From assembly GCA_910588745.1 (NCBI GenBank), contig CAJURK010000009.1, positions 1-64,000 of the forward strand: 64,000 nt of DNA, read 5' to 3'. The notes beneath the pieces were generated by a model. The model did not search any database and was not told where the DNA came from. It was given only the letters and a program-made list of their open reading frames with translations. This document shows, one piece after another, positions 35,782 through 44,403 of the stretch. The DNA is from an uncultured Dorea sp. GTDB lineage: Bacteria; Bacillota; Clostridia; Lachnospirales; Lachnospiraceae. Each line of letters starts with the position of its first letter. Positions within the stretch are counted from its first letter, which is position 1. The translations under genes were made by a program, and so were the position numbers.

Positions 35782-36972
35782 CTATTGCCTTTTCAGGATC
35801 TCATTCAGGATTTGCCCGGCAACAGCCTCCTTTGACATAAGCTCAAGCGCCTGCGTCCTGTCTTCCGTTATAATCGTGACCACATTCGTATCGGTCCCGA
35901 ATCCGGCGCCTTGAATCCTTAAATCATTTGCAATAATCATGTCCGCATTTTTCCGCAGGAGCTTTTCTTTTGCATTTTCTAAGAGATTCTGTGTCTCCAT
36001 GGCAAATCCGCACAGAAACTGTCCTTCCCTCTTATGGCTTCCTAAGTATCCCAGGATATCCTTCGTCCGTTCCAGTTCCAGGGTCATCTCTCCGTCGGAC
36101 TTTTTCATCTTCTCATCGCAGACATTCTTCGGCCGGTAATCCGCCACTGCCGCTGCTTTGATGATAATATCCATCTCCCGGCTTCTTGCCGTCACTTCCC
36201 GGAACATATCCTCGGCCGTCACCACCGGAACCACTTCCACAAACATAGGCGGAATGAGAGACGTCTTCCCACTGACCAAAGTCACCTGCGCGCCTCTTAA
36301 TGCGCAGAGTTTCGCAATGCTGTATCCCATCTTTCCGGTGGAATGATTGGTGATATAGCGTACCGGATCCAGCAGTTCTCTTGTCGGCCCGGCCGTTACC
36401 AGCACTTTCTTTCCCACCATATCCTTTTCACAGGCACAGGCCATCAGTACATACTGCAGCAGTTCCTCCGGCTCCGGCATCTTTCCCGCGCCCACATCGC
36501 CGCAGGCTAGCCTCCCGCTTGCAGGTTCAACGACCGTCATTCCATGCCTTCTCAGCGTATCCATATTCTCCCTGGTCGCCGGGTTCTCATACATCCTGGT
36601 ATTCATGGCCGGCGCGATCACCTTCGGACAGCCGCAGGCCAGCACGGTGGTTGTCAGCATGTCGTCGGCGATTCCATGGGCAAGCTTGGCCATCACATTA
36701 GCCGTCGCCGGCGCAATCAGCACCGCATCCGCTTCCTTTGCCAGCGCCACATGCTCCGTGCTGTACTCATGGTTTCGGTCAAACGTATCAGTCAGGCATC
36801 TTCGGTTCGTCAGCGCCTCAAAGGTCAAGGGCGCAATAAATTCCCTGGCATGCTCCGTCATGATTACCTGCACATCCGCGCCCGATTTAATCAAAAGGCT
36901 TGTAAGCGCCGCACTCTTATATGCCGCGATCCCACCTGTTATTCCAAGAACAATCTTCTTCCCCTTTAACAT
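35782..36972 (-). CDS. coaBC: Bifunctional phosphopantothenoylcysteine decarboxylase / phosphopantothenate-cysteine ligase
   Basis: This 396-aa coenzyme A biosynthesis enzyme has an N-terminal flavoprotein CoaC domain (about 1-175; GITGGIAAYKSA, PAMNTRMYENPATREN, ASGRLACGDVGAGKMPEP). The CoaB ligase domain (about 188-396) has VTAGPTRELLDPVRYITNHSTG and ends AGFGTDTNVVTII. The length is normal. AAAGGAG precedes the start. A nitroreductase gene ends 12 bp upstream, so the two are co-transcribed. Confidence 0.97.
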   Translation of the reverse strand: MLKGKKIVLGITGGIAAYKSAALTSLLIKSGADVQVIMTEHAREFIAPLTFEALTNRRCLTDTFDRNHEYSTEHVALAKEADAVLIAPATANVMAKLAHGIADDMLTTTVLACGCPKVIAPAMNTRMYENPATRENMDTLRRHGMTVVEPASGRLACGDVGAGKMPEPEELLQYVLMACACEKDMVGKKVLVTAGPTRELLDPVRYITNHSTGKMGYSIAKLCALRGAQVTLVSGKTSLIPPMFVEVVPVVTAEDMFREVTARSREMDIIIKAAAVADYRPKNVCDEKMKKSDGEMTLELERTKDILGYLGSHKREGQFLCGFAMETQNLLENAKEKLLRKNADMIIANDLRIQGAGFGTDTNVVTIITEDRTQALELMSKEAVAGQILNEILKRQ

Positions 36973-36984
36973 CCCTCTTCTCCT

Positions 36985-37524
36985 TTACAGAAAAACAGCT
37001 ATGTCTTCCAGAGACTTTCTTGCCGGCATCTTCGCAGCCGCAGCCGCGTATCCTACCGCAATAACCGATACTAGCGTCTCATTTTCCGGTATCTTAAGAA
37101 AACGGCGAAGCTTTTCCCCGTCCCGGATTCCCATCACCAGCGTTCCAAGACCCATTTCTTCCGCTTTCAGAATCAGGTTCTCATTGGCAAGTCCCAGGTC
37201 GTAAATTCCCCAGCCATTTTCCAATTCATTGGCAGGTTCCCCGCCTCCCCCGTACCCTGAAATGTCCCTTACAAACGCCGTCGCAATCAGCGCGCCTGCC
37301 CCTGCCGAATTATTCGCGTTAAACGCAGGCAGGCATTCGGTACGCACTTTTTCAAACATCTCATCCGAAATCACGCAGTAATATCTGGCCGTCTGGCTGT
37401 TCTTCCAGGTCGGCGCCAGCATAGCCGCTTTCACCATCTCTTCTATCTGTGTTTTTGTTACTTTCTGATTCGGATCGTATTTCCTGATACTTCTTCTTGA
37501 TTCAATAACCTTCTGAAATTCCAT
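36985..37524 (-). CDS. Nitroreductase-family protein
   Basis: This 179-aa FMN-binding reductase has IESRRSIRKYDPN at the N-terminus for FMN phosphate contact, a central APTWKNSQTARYY, and ENLILKAEEMGLGTLVMGI. The physiological substrate is unknown. The ATG at 37524 has GGAGG upstream; a longer frame from 37575 lacks support. It is upstream of coaBC, and both enzymes bind flavin. Confidence 0.9.
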   Translation of the reverse strand: MEFQKVIESRRSIRKYDPNQKVTKTQIEEMVKAAMLAPTWKNSQTARYYCVISDEMFEKVRTECLPAFNANNSAGAGALIATAFVRDISGYGGGGEPANELENGWGIYDLGLANENLILKAEEMGLGTLVMGIRDGEKLRRFLKIPENETLVSVIAVGYAAAAAKMPARKSLEDIAVFL

Positions 37525-37780
37525 GATACCCTCCTTACAGTCAATAATCTCCGCGAAGCCAAAGGCTTCCGTCACAATACACGTTTATCTAAAACAGTAT
37601 CATTCTACCACACCTATATCCAGCAGGCAAATAATTCTTCAAAAAAGAAAGATTCTTTAAATGGATTTGCAAAGGCTGCTGTAAACAGATTGGAGTGTGT
37701 CGTCCAAAATATCCTTGCCTTTTAAGGAAGATTTGCATATACTTTGAATAGTATCATTTACGCAAAGGAGTTTCTTTTCT

Positions 37781-37945
37781 ATGACTGATTTACAAGACAA
37801 AACTCATTGCCCGTCCTTCGATGAACTATGTGAATATATCCGGAGTCCGGCGTTTGGTAAATTTAGCCAAAAAGTGAGAGCCGACTGCCGCTGCACCGAA
37901 AAGACGGAATTCAGCAATAAACGGAGAACAGATTATGAGAAATGA
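37781..37945 (+). CDS. Small cysteine-containing protein upstream of ktrB
   Basis: This 54-aa ORF has AAAGGAG 10 bases before its ATG and a stop that overlaps the ktrB start by 11 bases, so the two are translationally coupled. Four cysteines and a histidine occur (THCPSFDELCEYI, ADCRCTEK). I do not recognise the family. It could be a leader peptide tuning ktrB translation or a small metal-binding partner. The 205 bp upstream shows a GAAGCC/GGCTTC hairpin near the nitroreductase gene but no riboswitch I can name. Confidence 0.6.
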   Translation: MTDLQDKTHCPSFDELCEYIRSPAFGKFSQKVRADCRCTEKTEFSNKRRTDYEK

Positions 37946-39311
37946 AAAATATGTTAGATGGAATACTCTTCAGATAACAGCGCTTGGTTTTTTAGGCGTC
38001 ATTTTGCTTGGGAGCGCGCTGCTGTATCTGCCTGTCAGCAATACGCGGCCAATCGCCTTTTTGGACGCGCTGTTTACTTCCGTCACTTCGGTATGCGTGA
38101 CAGGACTTGTAACCGTCACGCCCGCCTCTCAGTTTACCATATTTGGAAAAATCATCCTGCTTCTGCTGATTCAGATCGGAGGCTTAGGCGTGATTGCCTG
38201 CACAACCGTATTTTTCTTATTACTCCATAAAAAGATCACGTTAAAAGAACGGATGGTTTTGCAGGAATCTTACAGCGCCCAGCGTCCCGGCGGCATTGTC
38301 AGAATGGTAAAAAACGTTATCATCGGGACTCTGGCTGTAGAAGGATGCGGAGCCGCGCTGTATATGTTTCAGTTTGTGCCGGAATACGGCCTGGCGAAAG
38401 GTATTTGTTTTTCTGTCTTTCACTCGGTTTCTGCGTTCTGCAATGCAGGAATTGATATTCTTGGCGGCAGCAGTCTTGCCGGTTATGTGTTACACCCTAT
38501 GTTCAATCTCACCACAATGCTGCTCATCATTCTAAGCGGCATTGGCTTTACCGTATGGTTTGACGTCATAGACAACGCCGGGAAACTGCTCCACCGGCAG
38601 GTTCCAAAAAACTGGTGGTTCACAAGGCTTCGCCTCCATTCAAAGCTGGCTGTTATTACGACGCTGGTCCTGATTGCCGCCGGAAGCATCTTTATCTTTC
38701 TATTTGAATACAATAACCCGGAAACCATTGGAACTATGAGCTTCGGCGAGAAGCTCTTAGCGTCCCTGTTCCAATCGGTCACCACAAGAACCGCCGGATT
38801 TTATACTGTCTCCCAGAGTGCGCTGCATGAGGAGTCCAAATTATTCTGCTCTATTCTGATGTTTATCGGCGGGTCACCCGGAGGAACGGCCGGAGGCGTA
38901 AAAACTACCACCCTGGCCATGCTGTTTCTATCCTGCCTCACGTTTGTACGCGGAGGCAATGATACCGAATGCATGGGCAGACGAATCTCTCCGGCAAATT
39001 TCCGCACTGGTTTTTGCGTAGTAATGGCAGCGTTCTCGGCATTCATTACCGGAACAATTCTGATACTTGCGCTGGAGCCGGACAGCATACCGCTGGTTGA
39101 TATCATTTATGAAGCCGCATCGGCAGTCGGAACCGTAGGGCTTTCGGCAGATCTGACTCCCCGGCTCTGCAGGGGCAGCCAGATTGTCCTGATGTGCATG
39201 ATGTACATCGGAAGACTGGGACCCCTGACCCTGGTACTGACCTTCGCGGGCAAAACGCATCCCCGGGATAAAATACGCCGACTTCCGGCAGAACAAATTA
39301 TGGTTGGATAA
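37935..39311 (+). CDS. ktrB: Potassium uptake channel subunit KtrB/TrkH family
   Basis: This 458-aa integral membrane potassium transporter has four pore-loop repeats, each with a selectivity segment such as SVTSVCVTGLV, SAFCNAGIDI, VTTRTAGFYT and ASAVGTVGLS. The length fits KtrB. Potassium flux is gated by the KtrA ring, encoded 14 bp downstream. KtrA-type gates bind c-di-AMP and nucleotides, which ties this operon to GdpP. Confidence 0.95.
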   Translation: MRNEKYVRWNTLQITALGFLGVILLGSALLYLPVSNTRPIAFLDALFTSVTSVCVTGLVTVTPASQFTIFGKIILLLLIQIGGLGVIACTTVFFLLLHKKITLKERMVLQESYSAQRPGGIVRMVKNVIIGTLAVEGCGAALYMFQFVPEYGLAKGICFSVFHSVSAFCNAGIDILGGSSLAGYVLHPMFNLTTMLLIILSGIGFTVWFDVIDNAGKLLHRQVPKNWWFTRLRLHSKLAVITTLVLIAAGSIFIFLFEYNNPETIGTMSFGEKLLASLFQSVTTRTAGFYTVSQSALHEESKLFCSILMFIGGSPGGTAGGVKTTTLAMLFLSCLTFVRGGNDTECMGRRISPANFRTGFCVVMAAFSAFITGTILILALEPDSIPLVDIIYEAASAVGTVGLSADLTPRLCRGSQIVLMCMMYIGRLGPLTLVLTFAGKTHPRDKIRRLPAEQIMVG

Positions 39312-39325
39312 AAAGGAGAGAGACA

Positions 39326-39967
39326 ATGAAAAAGCAATTTATCGTTTTGGGACTTGGAAGCTTTGGCGCCAGCGTTGCGGTTACGCTGCAGCGGCTCGGC
39401 TGCGACGTTGTGGCCGTAGACCAAAATATGGAGCTGATTGACGCCATCGCGGATAAGGTTACTTACGCCATGCAGGCAGATATCGGCAATCCGGAACTCT
39501 TGAACTCTCTTGGTTCTAGAAATTTCGACGGTATTGTCGTGGCCTCCTCGGAAAATCTGGAAAGCAGCATACTTGCTACACTGGCGGCAAAAGAAATGGG
39601 CATTCCCTATATCCTGTGCAAAGCCCACAGCGCGCGGCACGCCCAGGTCCTTCGGAAAGTCGGCGCAGACGCAATCGTCTTTCCGGAAGAAGAAATGGGG
39701 CGGAAAATCGCAAAAAACCTCTTATCGGCAAATCTCGCAGATTGGATTGAGTTATCACCGGATTACAGTATTGTCGAAACTGCCGTACCGAAACAGTGGA
39801 TCGGCAAGACGCTGAAACAACTAGACATTCGGAAAACTTACGGCGTCAATGTCGCCGGGATTAAGGAAGGCTCCCATGTAGAAATTACCCCTGACCCGGA
39901 TATGCCGCTGAAAGCAGGAATCATTCTGATGCTTATCGGCTCCAATGAGGCTCTGGAAAAGCTGTAA
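39326..39967 (+). CDS. ktrA: Potassium uptake regulatory subunit KtrA
   Basis: This 213-aa cytoplasmic gating protein has an N-terminal RCK_N Rossmann domain (GLGSFGASVAVTL, VVAVDQNMELID) and a C-terminal RCK_C domain (about 130-213). Nucleotide binds the first domain; the second domain is the c-di-AMP receptor in Firmicutes. AAAGGAGAG precedes the ATG. It is in an operon with ktrB. Confidence 0.95.
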   Translation: MKKQFIVLGLGSFGASVAVTLQRLGCDVVAVDQNMELIDAIADKVTYAMQADIGNPELLNSLGSRNFDGIVVASSENLESSILATLAAKEMGIPYILCKAHSARHAQVLRKVGADAIVFPEEEMGRKIAKNLLSANLADWIELSPDYSIVETAVPKQWIGKTLKQLDIRKTYGVNVAGIKEGSHVEITPDPDMPLKAGIILMLIGSNEALEKL

Positions 39968-40066
39968 AAAAATCTTTTGGATACCGTTGCAGTTTCATAA
40001 TGTTTGGTATATTATATATTGTAAGGCAGGATTATCCTAGCCACGGCAAAGGAGGATTTTTTCATT

Positions 40067-41428
40067 ATGGATAGTCAACTGGTATGGAGCGAGGAATACA
40101 ATATTGGGGTAGACGTTATCGATAAGGAGCACAAGAGACTTTTTAAAATCATTAACAAGCTCTTCGCATTTGGAGAAGAGGAAAAGAAAAGTCAGTGGGC
40201 ATGTCAGGAAGGAATTAAATATTTCAAAGAACATACAATGAAACATTTTGCTGAAGAAGAAAATTATATGAAATCCATCAATTATAGCGGATTTGAAACA
40301 CACCGGCGGCTTCATGAAGGCTTCCGGCAAAAGACTCTTCCGGCACTGGAAAAGGAACTGGAACTGACCAATTATGCTCCGGGTACCGTCAATCATTTTC
40401 TGGGCGTCTGCGCAGGCTGGCTGATTGGACACACTCTGACAGAGGATCGGGCAATCGTTGGCGAAGGCGCCAGCAAATGGGTAAACCTTCTCCCGCACGA
40501 AGAACACGAAGCCATGAAAAAGGTAATTCTTCAGCTACTGTATGATATGTTCAAGCTGGCGTCCCATGTCGTAAGCGAGACTTACAGCGGAGAGAAATTC
40601 GGACGGGGCGTTTATTACCGCCTTCTCTACAGCGCAGGCACAGAAGACAGCGAAGATGTAAAAGAATGCGAAATTATTTTGGTCTTTGAAGAAAAATTGC
40701 TGGTCAACACCGTCGGAAAAGCTTTAGGACTAAAGACCAATAAACTTGACAGTATGCTGATCAATGCAACCAGATATACGGCGCGTCAGTTTGTAGAGCG
40801 CATCCGGGAGCATTTGCCAGATGTGGAACTGACAGAATTAAAGGAAGAGAATCTTCTAACATACGAAGAATTCCGAAATATATTTGAACGAGAAACCTTG
40901 CAGGTAAGCCTTTTGTTCGACACCGGAGAAGGGTATTTTTCCTACTGTGCAATTGCGCCCCATCTGCTTCACGACGGAGTCGGAACGGCGATTGAGTCAG
41001 ACAATGCTATGGATGAAATTGAAAAGTACCTTATGAAACGGGAGGAGCCGCAGAAACCCAAGATTCTTATTGTGGATGATTCTATGACCATCCGCCAGGG
41101 AATGAAAGAACTGCTGTGCAGCGACTATGAAATTGCTCTGGCTAAGTCCGGGATGTCCGCGCTGCAGTCTATTTCTCTGGATAAGCCTGACTTGGTACTT
41201 CTAGATTATGAGATGCCGGTCTGCGACGGCAGGCAGGTGCTGCAGATGATACGTTCCGAGGAAGATTTTGCCGGTCTTCCGGTCATCTTTCTTACCGGCC
41301 GGACCGACCCGGAAAGCGTGAAAAAAGTTATTTCTCTCAAACCAGAAGGATATCTCTCAAAGTACTTAAAGCATGACGAAATCAAGAAAAAGATAGACAG
41401 CTTTTTTGAAGGCAAAAAGCTGTCATAG
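40067..41428 (+). CDS. Hemerythrin - CheX-like - receiver domain protein
   Basis: This 453-aa cytoplasmic signalling protein has an N-terminal hemerythrin domain (about 1-135) with likely di-iron ligands in DKEHKRLF, TMKHFAEEENYM, ETHRRLHE and GHTLTEDRAI. A middle domain (about 150-325) loosely resembles CheX-type phosphatases or C-terminal sensor folds. A C-terminal receiver domain (about 333-450) has LIVDDSMTIRQG and LLDYEMPVCDG. It may sense oxygen or redox through the di-iron site. There is no DNA-binding or enzymatic output. It is convergent with the phosphorelay operon that lies just beyond. Confidence 0.85.
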   Translation: MDSQLVWSEEYNIGVDVIDKEHKRLFKIINKLFAFGEEEKKSQWACQEGIKYFKEHTMKHFAEEENYMKSINYSGFETHRRLHEGFRQKTLPALEKELELTNYAPGTVNHFLGVCAGWLIGHTLTEDRAIVGEGASKWVNLLPHEEHEAMKKVILQLLYDMFKLASHVVSETYSGEKFGRGVYYRLLYSAGTEDSEDVKECEIILVFEEKLLVNTVGKALGLKTNKLDSMLINATRYTARQFVERIREHLPDVELTELKEENLLTYEEFRNIFERETLQVSLLFDTGEGYFSYCAIAPHLLHDGVGTAIESDNAMDEIEKYLMKREEPQKPKILIVDDSMTIRQGMKELLCSDYEIALAKSGMSALQSISLDKPDLVLLDYEMPVCDGRQVLQMIRSEEDFAGLPVIFLTGRTDPESVKKVISLKPEGYLSKYLKHDEIKKKIDSFFEGKKLS

Positions 41429-41448
41429 GCCTGATTGTCATCCTAAAC

Positions 41449-41554
41449 AAAGGGACTGTCGGAAATGATACCATTCGTCTAATGTATTGTCTCCCCCAAT
41501 TCGAGAATGCGACAATATATTGCAGACAAATTACATTTTCCCGACAGCCCCTTT
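41449..41554. repeat. Palindromic dispersed element, copy D
   Basis: The outer arms AAAGGGACTGTCGGAAA and TTTTCCCGACAGCCCCTTT flank inner arms around GTATTGTC and GACAATATATTGCAGAC. It lies between convergent genes, 20 bp after the hemerythrin-protein stop. It is closely similar to copies A-C. Confidence 0.8.
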
Positions 41555-41581
41555 ATGTTATGCTCAAAGGTACGCTCTTTC

Positions 41582-41917
41582 TTATTTTTTATTCTTACAC
41601 AAATCATAGCTCTCCGCTATCATCCGCCGAATCTCCTGTTCCGGAACGCTTCCGTCTAATATCACCGAATTCCAGTATTTCTTGTTCATATGATAAGCCG
41701 GAATTACTGATTCATACGTCTCTCTCCAGAAATCACGCCACTCCGGATCACATTTCACATTAATCCATACATGTCCCTCTCTTTCAAATATCCACGCAAA
41801 AATACGCCTGTTTGCACGAATTCTCATACAGGTCCAGTTTGAATCATGGAATGGGTAATCTTCGTAAACATCCGAAAAAGCAAGACTGTACTGAACAGCC
41901 TCCCGCCTGGTTCTCAT
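41582..41917 (-). CDS. MmcQ/YjbR-family protein
   Basis: This 111-aa small alpha/beta protein has the family pattern FSDVYEDYPFHDSNWTCMRI, WINVKCDPEW and AYHMNKKYWNSVILDG. The fold is DNA-binding-like, and function is not established. The ATG at 41917 follows GGGAGG; an 8-codon longer frame covers that site. It is 30 bp downstream of the HPt gene in the same direction. Confidence 0.9.
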   Translation of the reverse strand: MRTRREAVQYSLAFSDVYEDYPFHDSNWTCMRIRANRRIFAWIFEREGHVWINVKCDPEWRDFWRETYESVIPAYHMNKKYWNSVILDGSVPEQEIRRMIAESYDLCKNKK

Positions 41918-41947
41918 ATCGCCTCCCGCCCGTTCACACAATTTCGA

Positions 41948-42307
41948 TTAACCTTCTAACGCTTTAATATGAGCGGTCATCTGCGCATAGTCTTCCTTTA
42001 CCTTCAAAAGCGCAGGCGCAAAGTCCTCGCCGAACTCCTTTCGATCCCTCAGCAGCTCTGCCAAAGCGTTCGCAGATTCATAGAGCGGGGTAAGCGATAG
42101 ATTCTGACATACGCCTTTCATCGTATGAGCCGCCCGGAACGCCTCTTCCACATTTCCGCTTTCAACAGAATCTAACAACAAATCGTAACTTTTATCATTC
42201 AGGACTTTAAGAAGAAATTTCTTTACCCTCTCTTCCGTCCGAAGCCTGCCCATTACGCCTTCATAATCCGCGCCAATCAATTCATAACATTCTTTTACTG
42301 TCATTTT
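41948..42307 (-). CDS. Histidine phosphotransfer (HPt) protein
   Basis: This 119-aa four-helix HPt domain has the phosphoacceptor histidine in AAHTMKGVCQNLSL. It probably shuttles phosphate between the receivers of the upstream hybrid kinase and the response regulator. The start at 42307 is 9 bases after AGGAGG; ATG 42313 is too close. It is third in the operon hybrid kinase, REC-HD-GYP-GGDEF, HPt. Confidence 0.9.
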   Translation of the reverse strand, partial: KMTVKECYELIGADYEGVMGRLRTEERVKKFLLKVLNDKSYDLLLDSVESGNVEEAFRAAHTMKGVCQNLSLTPLYESANALAELLRDRKEFGEDFAPALLKVKEDYAQMTAHIKALEG

Positions 42308-42335
42308 CATTTTCCTCCTAATATATATGCTAAAA

Positions 42336-44378
42336 TCACTCTTCCAGACTTCCCTCATAAAAACAATAGGTATTACGTCCTCTTCGCTTTGCCTCATACA
42401 GCGCTTCGTCCGCCATGTGGAACAACGTATCATAATCCCGTCCGCAATCCTGCGCGCACGCGACGCCTATGCTGACACTAACCCTAAATTCTTTATAGTC
42501 GCTGCACAGAAGGTCAAAAATACGACTTACCTGGGGTTCTATTTGTTCCTTATACGGCATGAACACCAGAAATTCATCGCCGCCCATCCGGGCGCAGATA
42601 TCTCCGTCCCGAGTACTGTTTTTTAGTGTCGCCGCCACAAATTTAAGCACTTCGTCGCCAAATAGATGGCCATATGTATCGTTTGCTTTCTTAAAATGAT
42701 CCAAATCAAATACGAGAAGTATATATTTTTGCTCTTCATCCTCCGCCAGGATCTCAGAAATCTGCGCTTTTGCAGCCTTATGATTCAAAAGTCCTGTCAG
42801 GGAGTCATGAGCCGCCTTTAACTCCAAGCGGTTCATCTTCTCCATATCTTCATGGATATCCACGATCTTTCCGATCGCCCCCGTATACTCAGGCGGCTCC
42901 GCCTCGCTCCACATAGACCTTGCAATGACCTTGCTCCATCTTCCCTGCCCGTTGATGTTGAGAAGATAATTTTCTTCCGTCATAGGCTCTTCGCAGGTTG
43001 TTGCCTCCAACTTTGCCAGAAGCTGCTCAAAATCACTCTTATTAAATACCTCGGCGCCAAATCTCGCCTCTCTAGGCATTAAGATCGTCTCCGGCATATC
43101 CAGATATTTTGCCCCCCACTCGGACAAAGTCAGCATCTCCGGCATCTTCGTATATTCAAACTGAATCTCATGGGAAAGCGTTGCAAAAAACTGATACTTC
43201 ATCCGTTCATGCTCTAAGAGCCTCAGCGAATGCTCAGATACGCTCAACTCTCCTCCCTCCAGCATCTGCTCCACTGTATCCATAATCTCTTCCTGAGAAT
43301 CACGACCCTCCGACAGCTCTTTAAATTCCTGTTCCAAAGTTCCTTCTATATCCTTCAGGCATTCCAGAAGCAGCGGATTAAAAGTTCCGCACTCTCCGTT
43401 CAGAATCATATTCACCGCTTTTTCATGGGAGAACGCATCCTTATAAGCCCGCTTGCTTGTCAGCGCGTCGTAGACATCCGCAAGAGCGACTACCTGGGCA
43501 AAAATCGGAATTTCGTCCCCTTTCAGTCCGTCAGGATATCCTCTTCCGTCATACCGCTCATGATGCCATCTGCAAATCTGGTATGCAATCCGAAGCAGCG
43601 GCATATCCCCCCGCATTGGAATTCCTTCCAGAATCTTGGCTCCTTCAGCCGAATGCGTCTTCATAATCGCAAACTCCTCATTCGTCAACCGTCCCGGTTT
43701 ATTCAATATCGATTCCGGAATCACGATCTTTCCGATATCATGAAGCGCCGACGCGTTGCATACTACCGGAATATCCCTCGAAGAAATGTCATACTTATCT
43801 GTCTTCTCCAGAAGGCTCCTTAAAAACAGCTCCGTCAAAATCCGAATATGCAGTACATGAAGCCCGCTCTCCCCGTTACGGAACTCGACAATATTAGAGA
43901 GGATCTCAATCATCAGCTTATTGCCTTTCTCCTTCTCCATAATCTGTTCCGTCACCATATGCTCTAATTCCTTTTGCTTTGCAAACAGAATCAGCGTATT
44001 GACAACGCGCCTGCGCACCGTCCTCTCGTCAAAGGGCCTGCTGATATAATCCTTTACTCCCAGGTCATACGCCCGATCCACATAAGTAGGCACTGTTTCC
44101 GCAGATATCATAATAACCGGGATGCTCTTGATCCAGCCGTTCTTATTCATCGCAGCCAGCGTCTCAAACCCGTCCATCACCGGCATTACGATATCCAGAA
44201 GCATCAGCGCAATCTCCTGCTCCTGGTCGTGAAGGATGGCGGCTGCTTCCATCCCATGCTCCGCTTCTAAAATCTCATATTCGTCCGACAGCATATCGGA
44301 CAAAAGGGAACGGTTAATCTCCGAATCATCTACAATCAAAATCTTTTTTCTTATGTTCCCATTTTCTTTCTGACTCAT
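42336..44378 (-). CDS. Response regulator with HD-GYP and GGDEF domains (c-di-GMP turnover)
   Basis: This 680-aa protein has a receiver domain (about 10-130, D62 in LLDIVMPVMDG), an HD-GYP phosphodiesterase domain (about 150-340), a PAS-like region (about 390-500) and a C-terminal GGDEF domain (about 510-675). HD is at 213-214 in ALHDIGKI and GYP at 280-282. GGDEF is intact at 599-603, preceded five residues upstream by an RDGD inhibitory-site motif. Both synthesis and breakdown of c-di-GMP are therefore possible. It lies 25 bp downstream of the hybrid kinase, its probable phosphodonor. Confidence 0.93.
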   Translation of the reverse strand: MSQKENGNIRKKILIVDDSEINRSLLSDMLSDEYEILEAEHGMEAAAILHDQEQEIALMLLDIVMPVMDGFETLAAMNKNGWIKSIPVIMISAETVPTYVDRAYDLGVKDYISRPFDERTVRRRVVNTLILFAKQKELEHMVTEQIMEKEKGNKLMIEILSNIVEFRNGESGLHVLHIRILTELFLRSLLEKTDKYDISSRDIPVVCNASALHDIGKIVIPESILNKPGRLTNEEFAIMKTHSAEGAKILEGIPMRGDMPLLRIAYQICRWHHERYDGRGYPDGLKGDEIPIFAQVVALADVYDALTSKRAYKDAFSHEKAVNMILNGECGTFNPLLLECLKDIEGTLEQEFKELSEGRDSQEEIMDTVEQMLEGGELSVSEHSLRLLEHERMKYQFFATLSHEIQFEYTKMPEMLTLSEWGAKYLDMPETILMPREARFGAEVFNKSDFEQLLAKLEATTCEEPMTEENYLLNINGQGRWSKVIARSMWSEAEPPEYTGAIGKIVDIHEDMEKMNRLELKAAHDSLTGLLNHKAAKAQISEILAEDEEQKYILLVFDLDHFKKANDTYGHLFGDEVLKFVAATLKNSTRDGDICARMGGDEFLVFMPYKEQIEPQVSRIFDLLCSDYKEFRVSVSIGVACAQDCGRDYDTLFHMADEALYEAKRRGRNTYCFYEGSLEE

Positions 44379-44403
44379 GATTTTATGTCCTCCAGCTTCC
44401 TTG

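Noticed and set aside
37576..37780. c-di-AMP (ydaO-type) riboswitch ahead of ktrB
   Set aside because: The region is short and AT-rich and lacks the conserved ydaO motifs; only a simple hairpin is visible.
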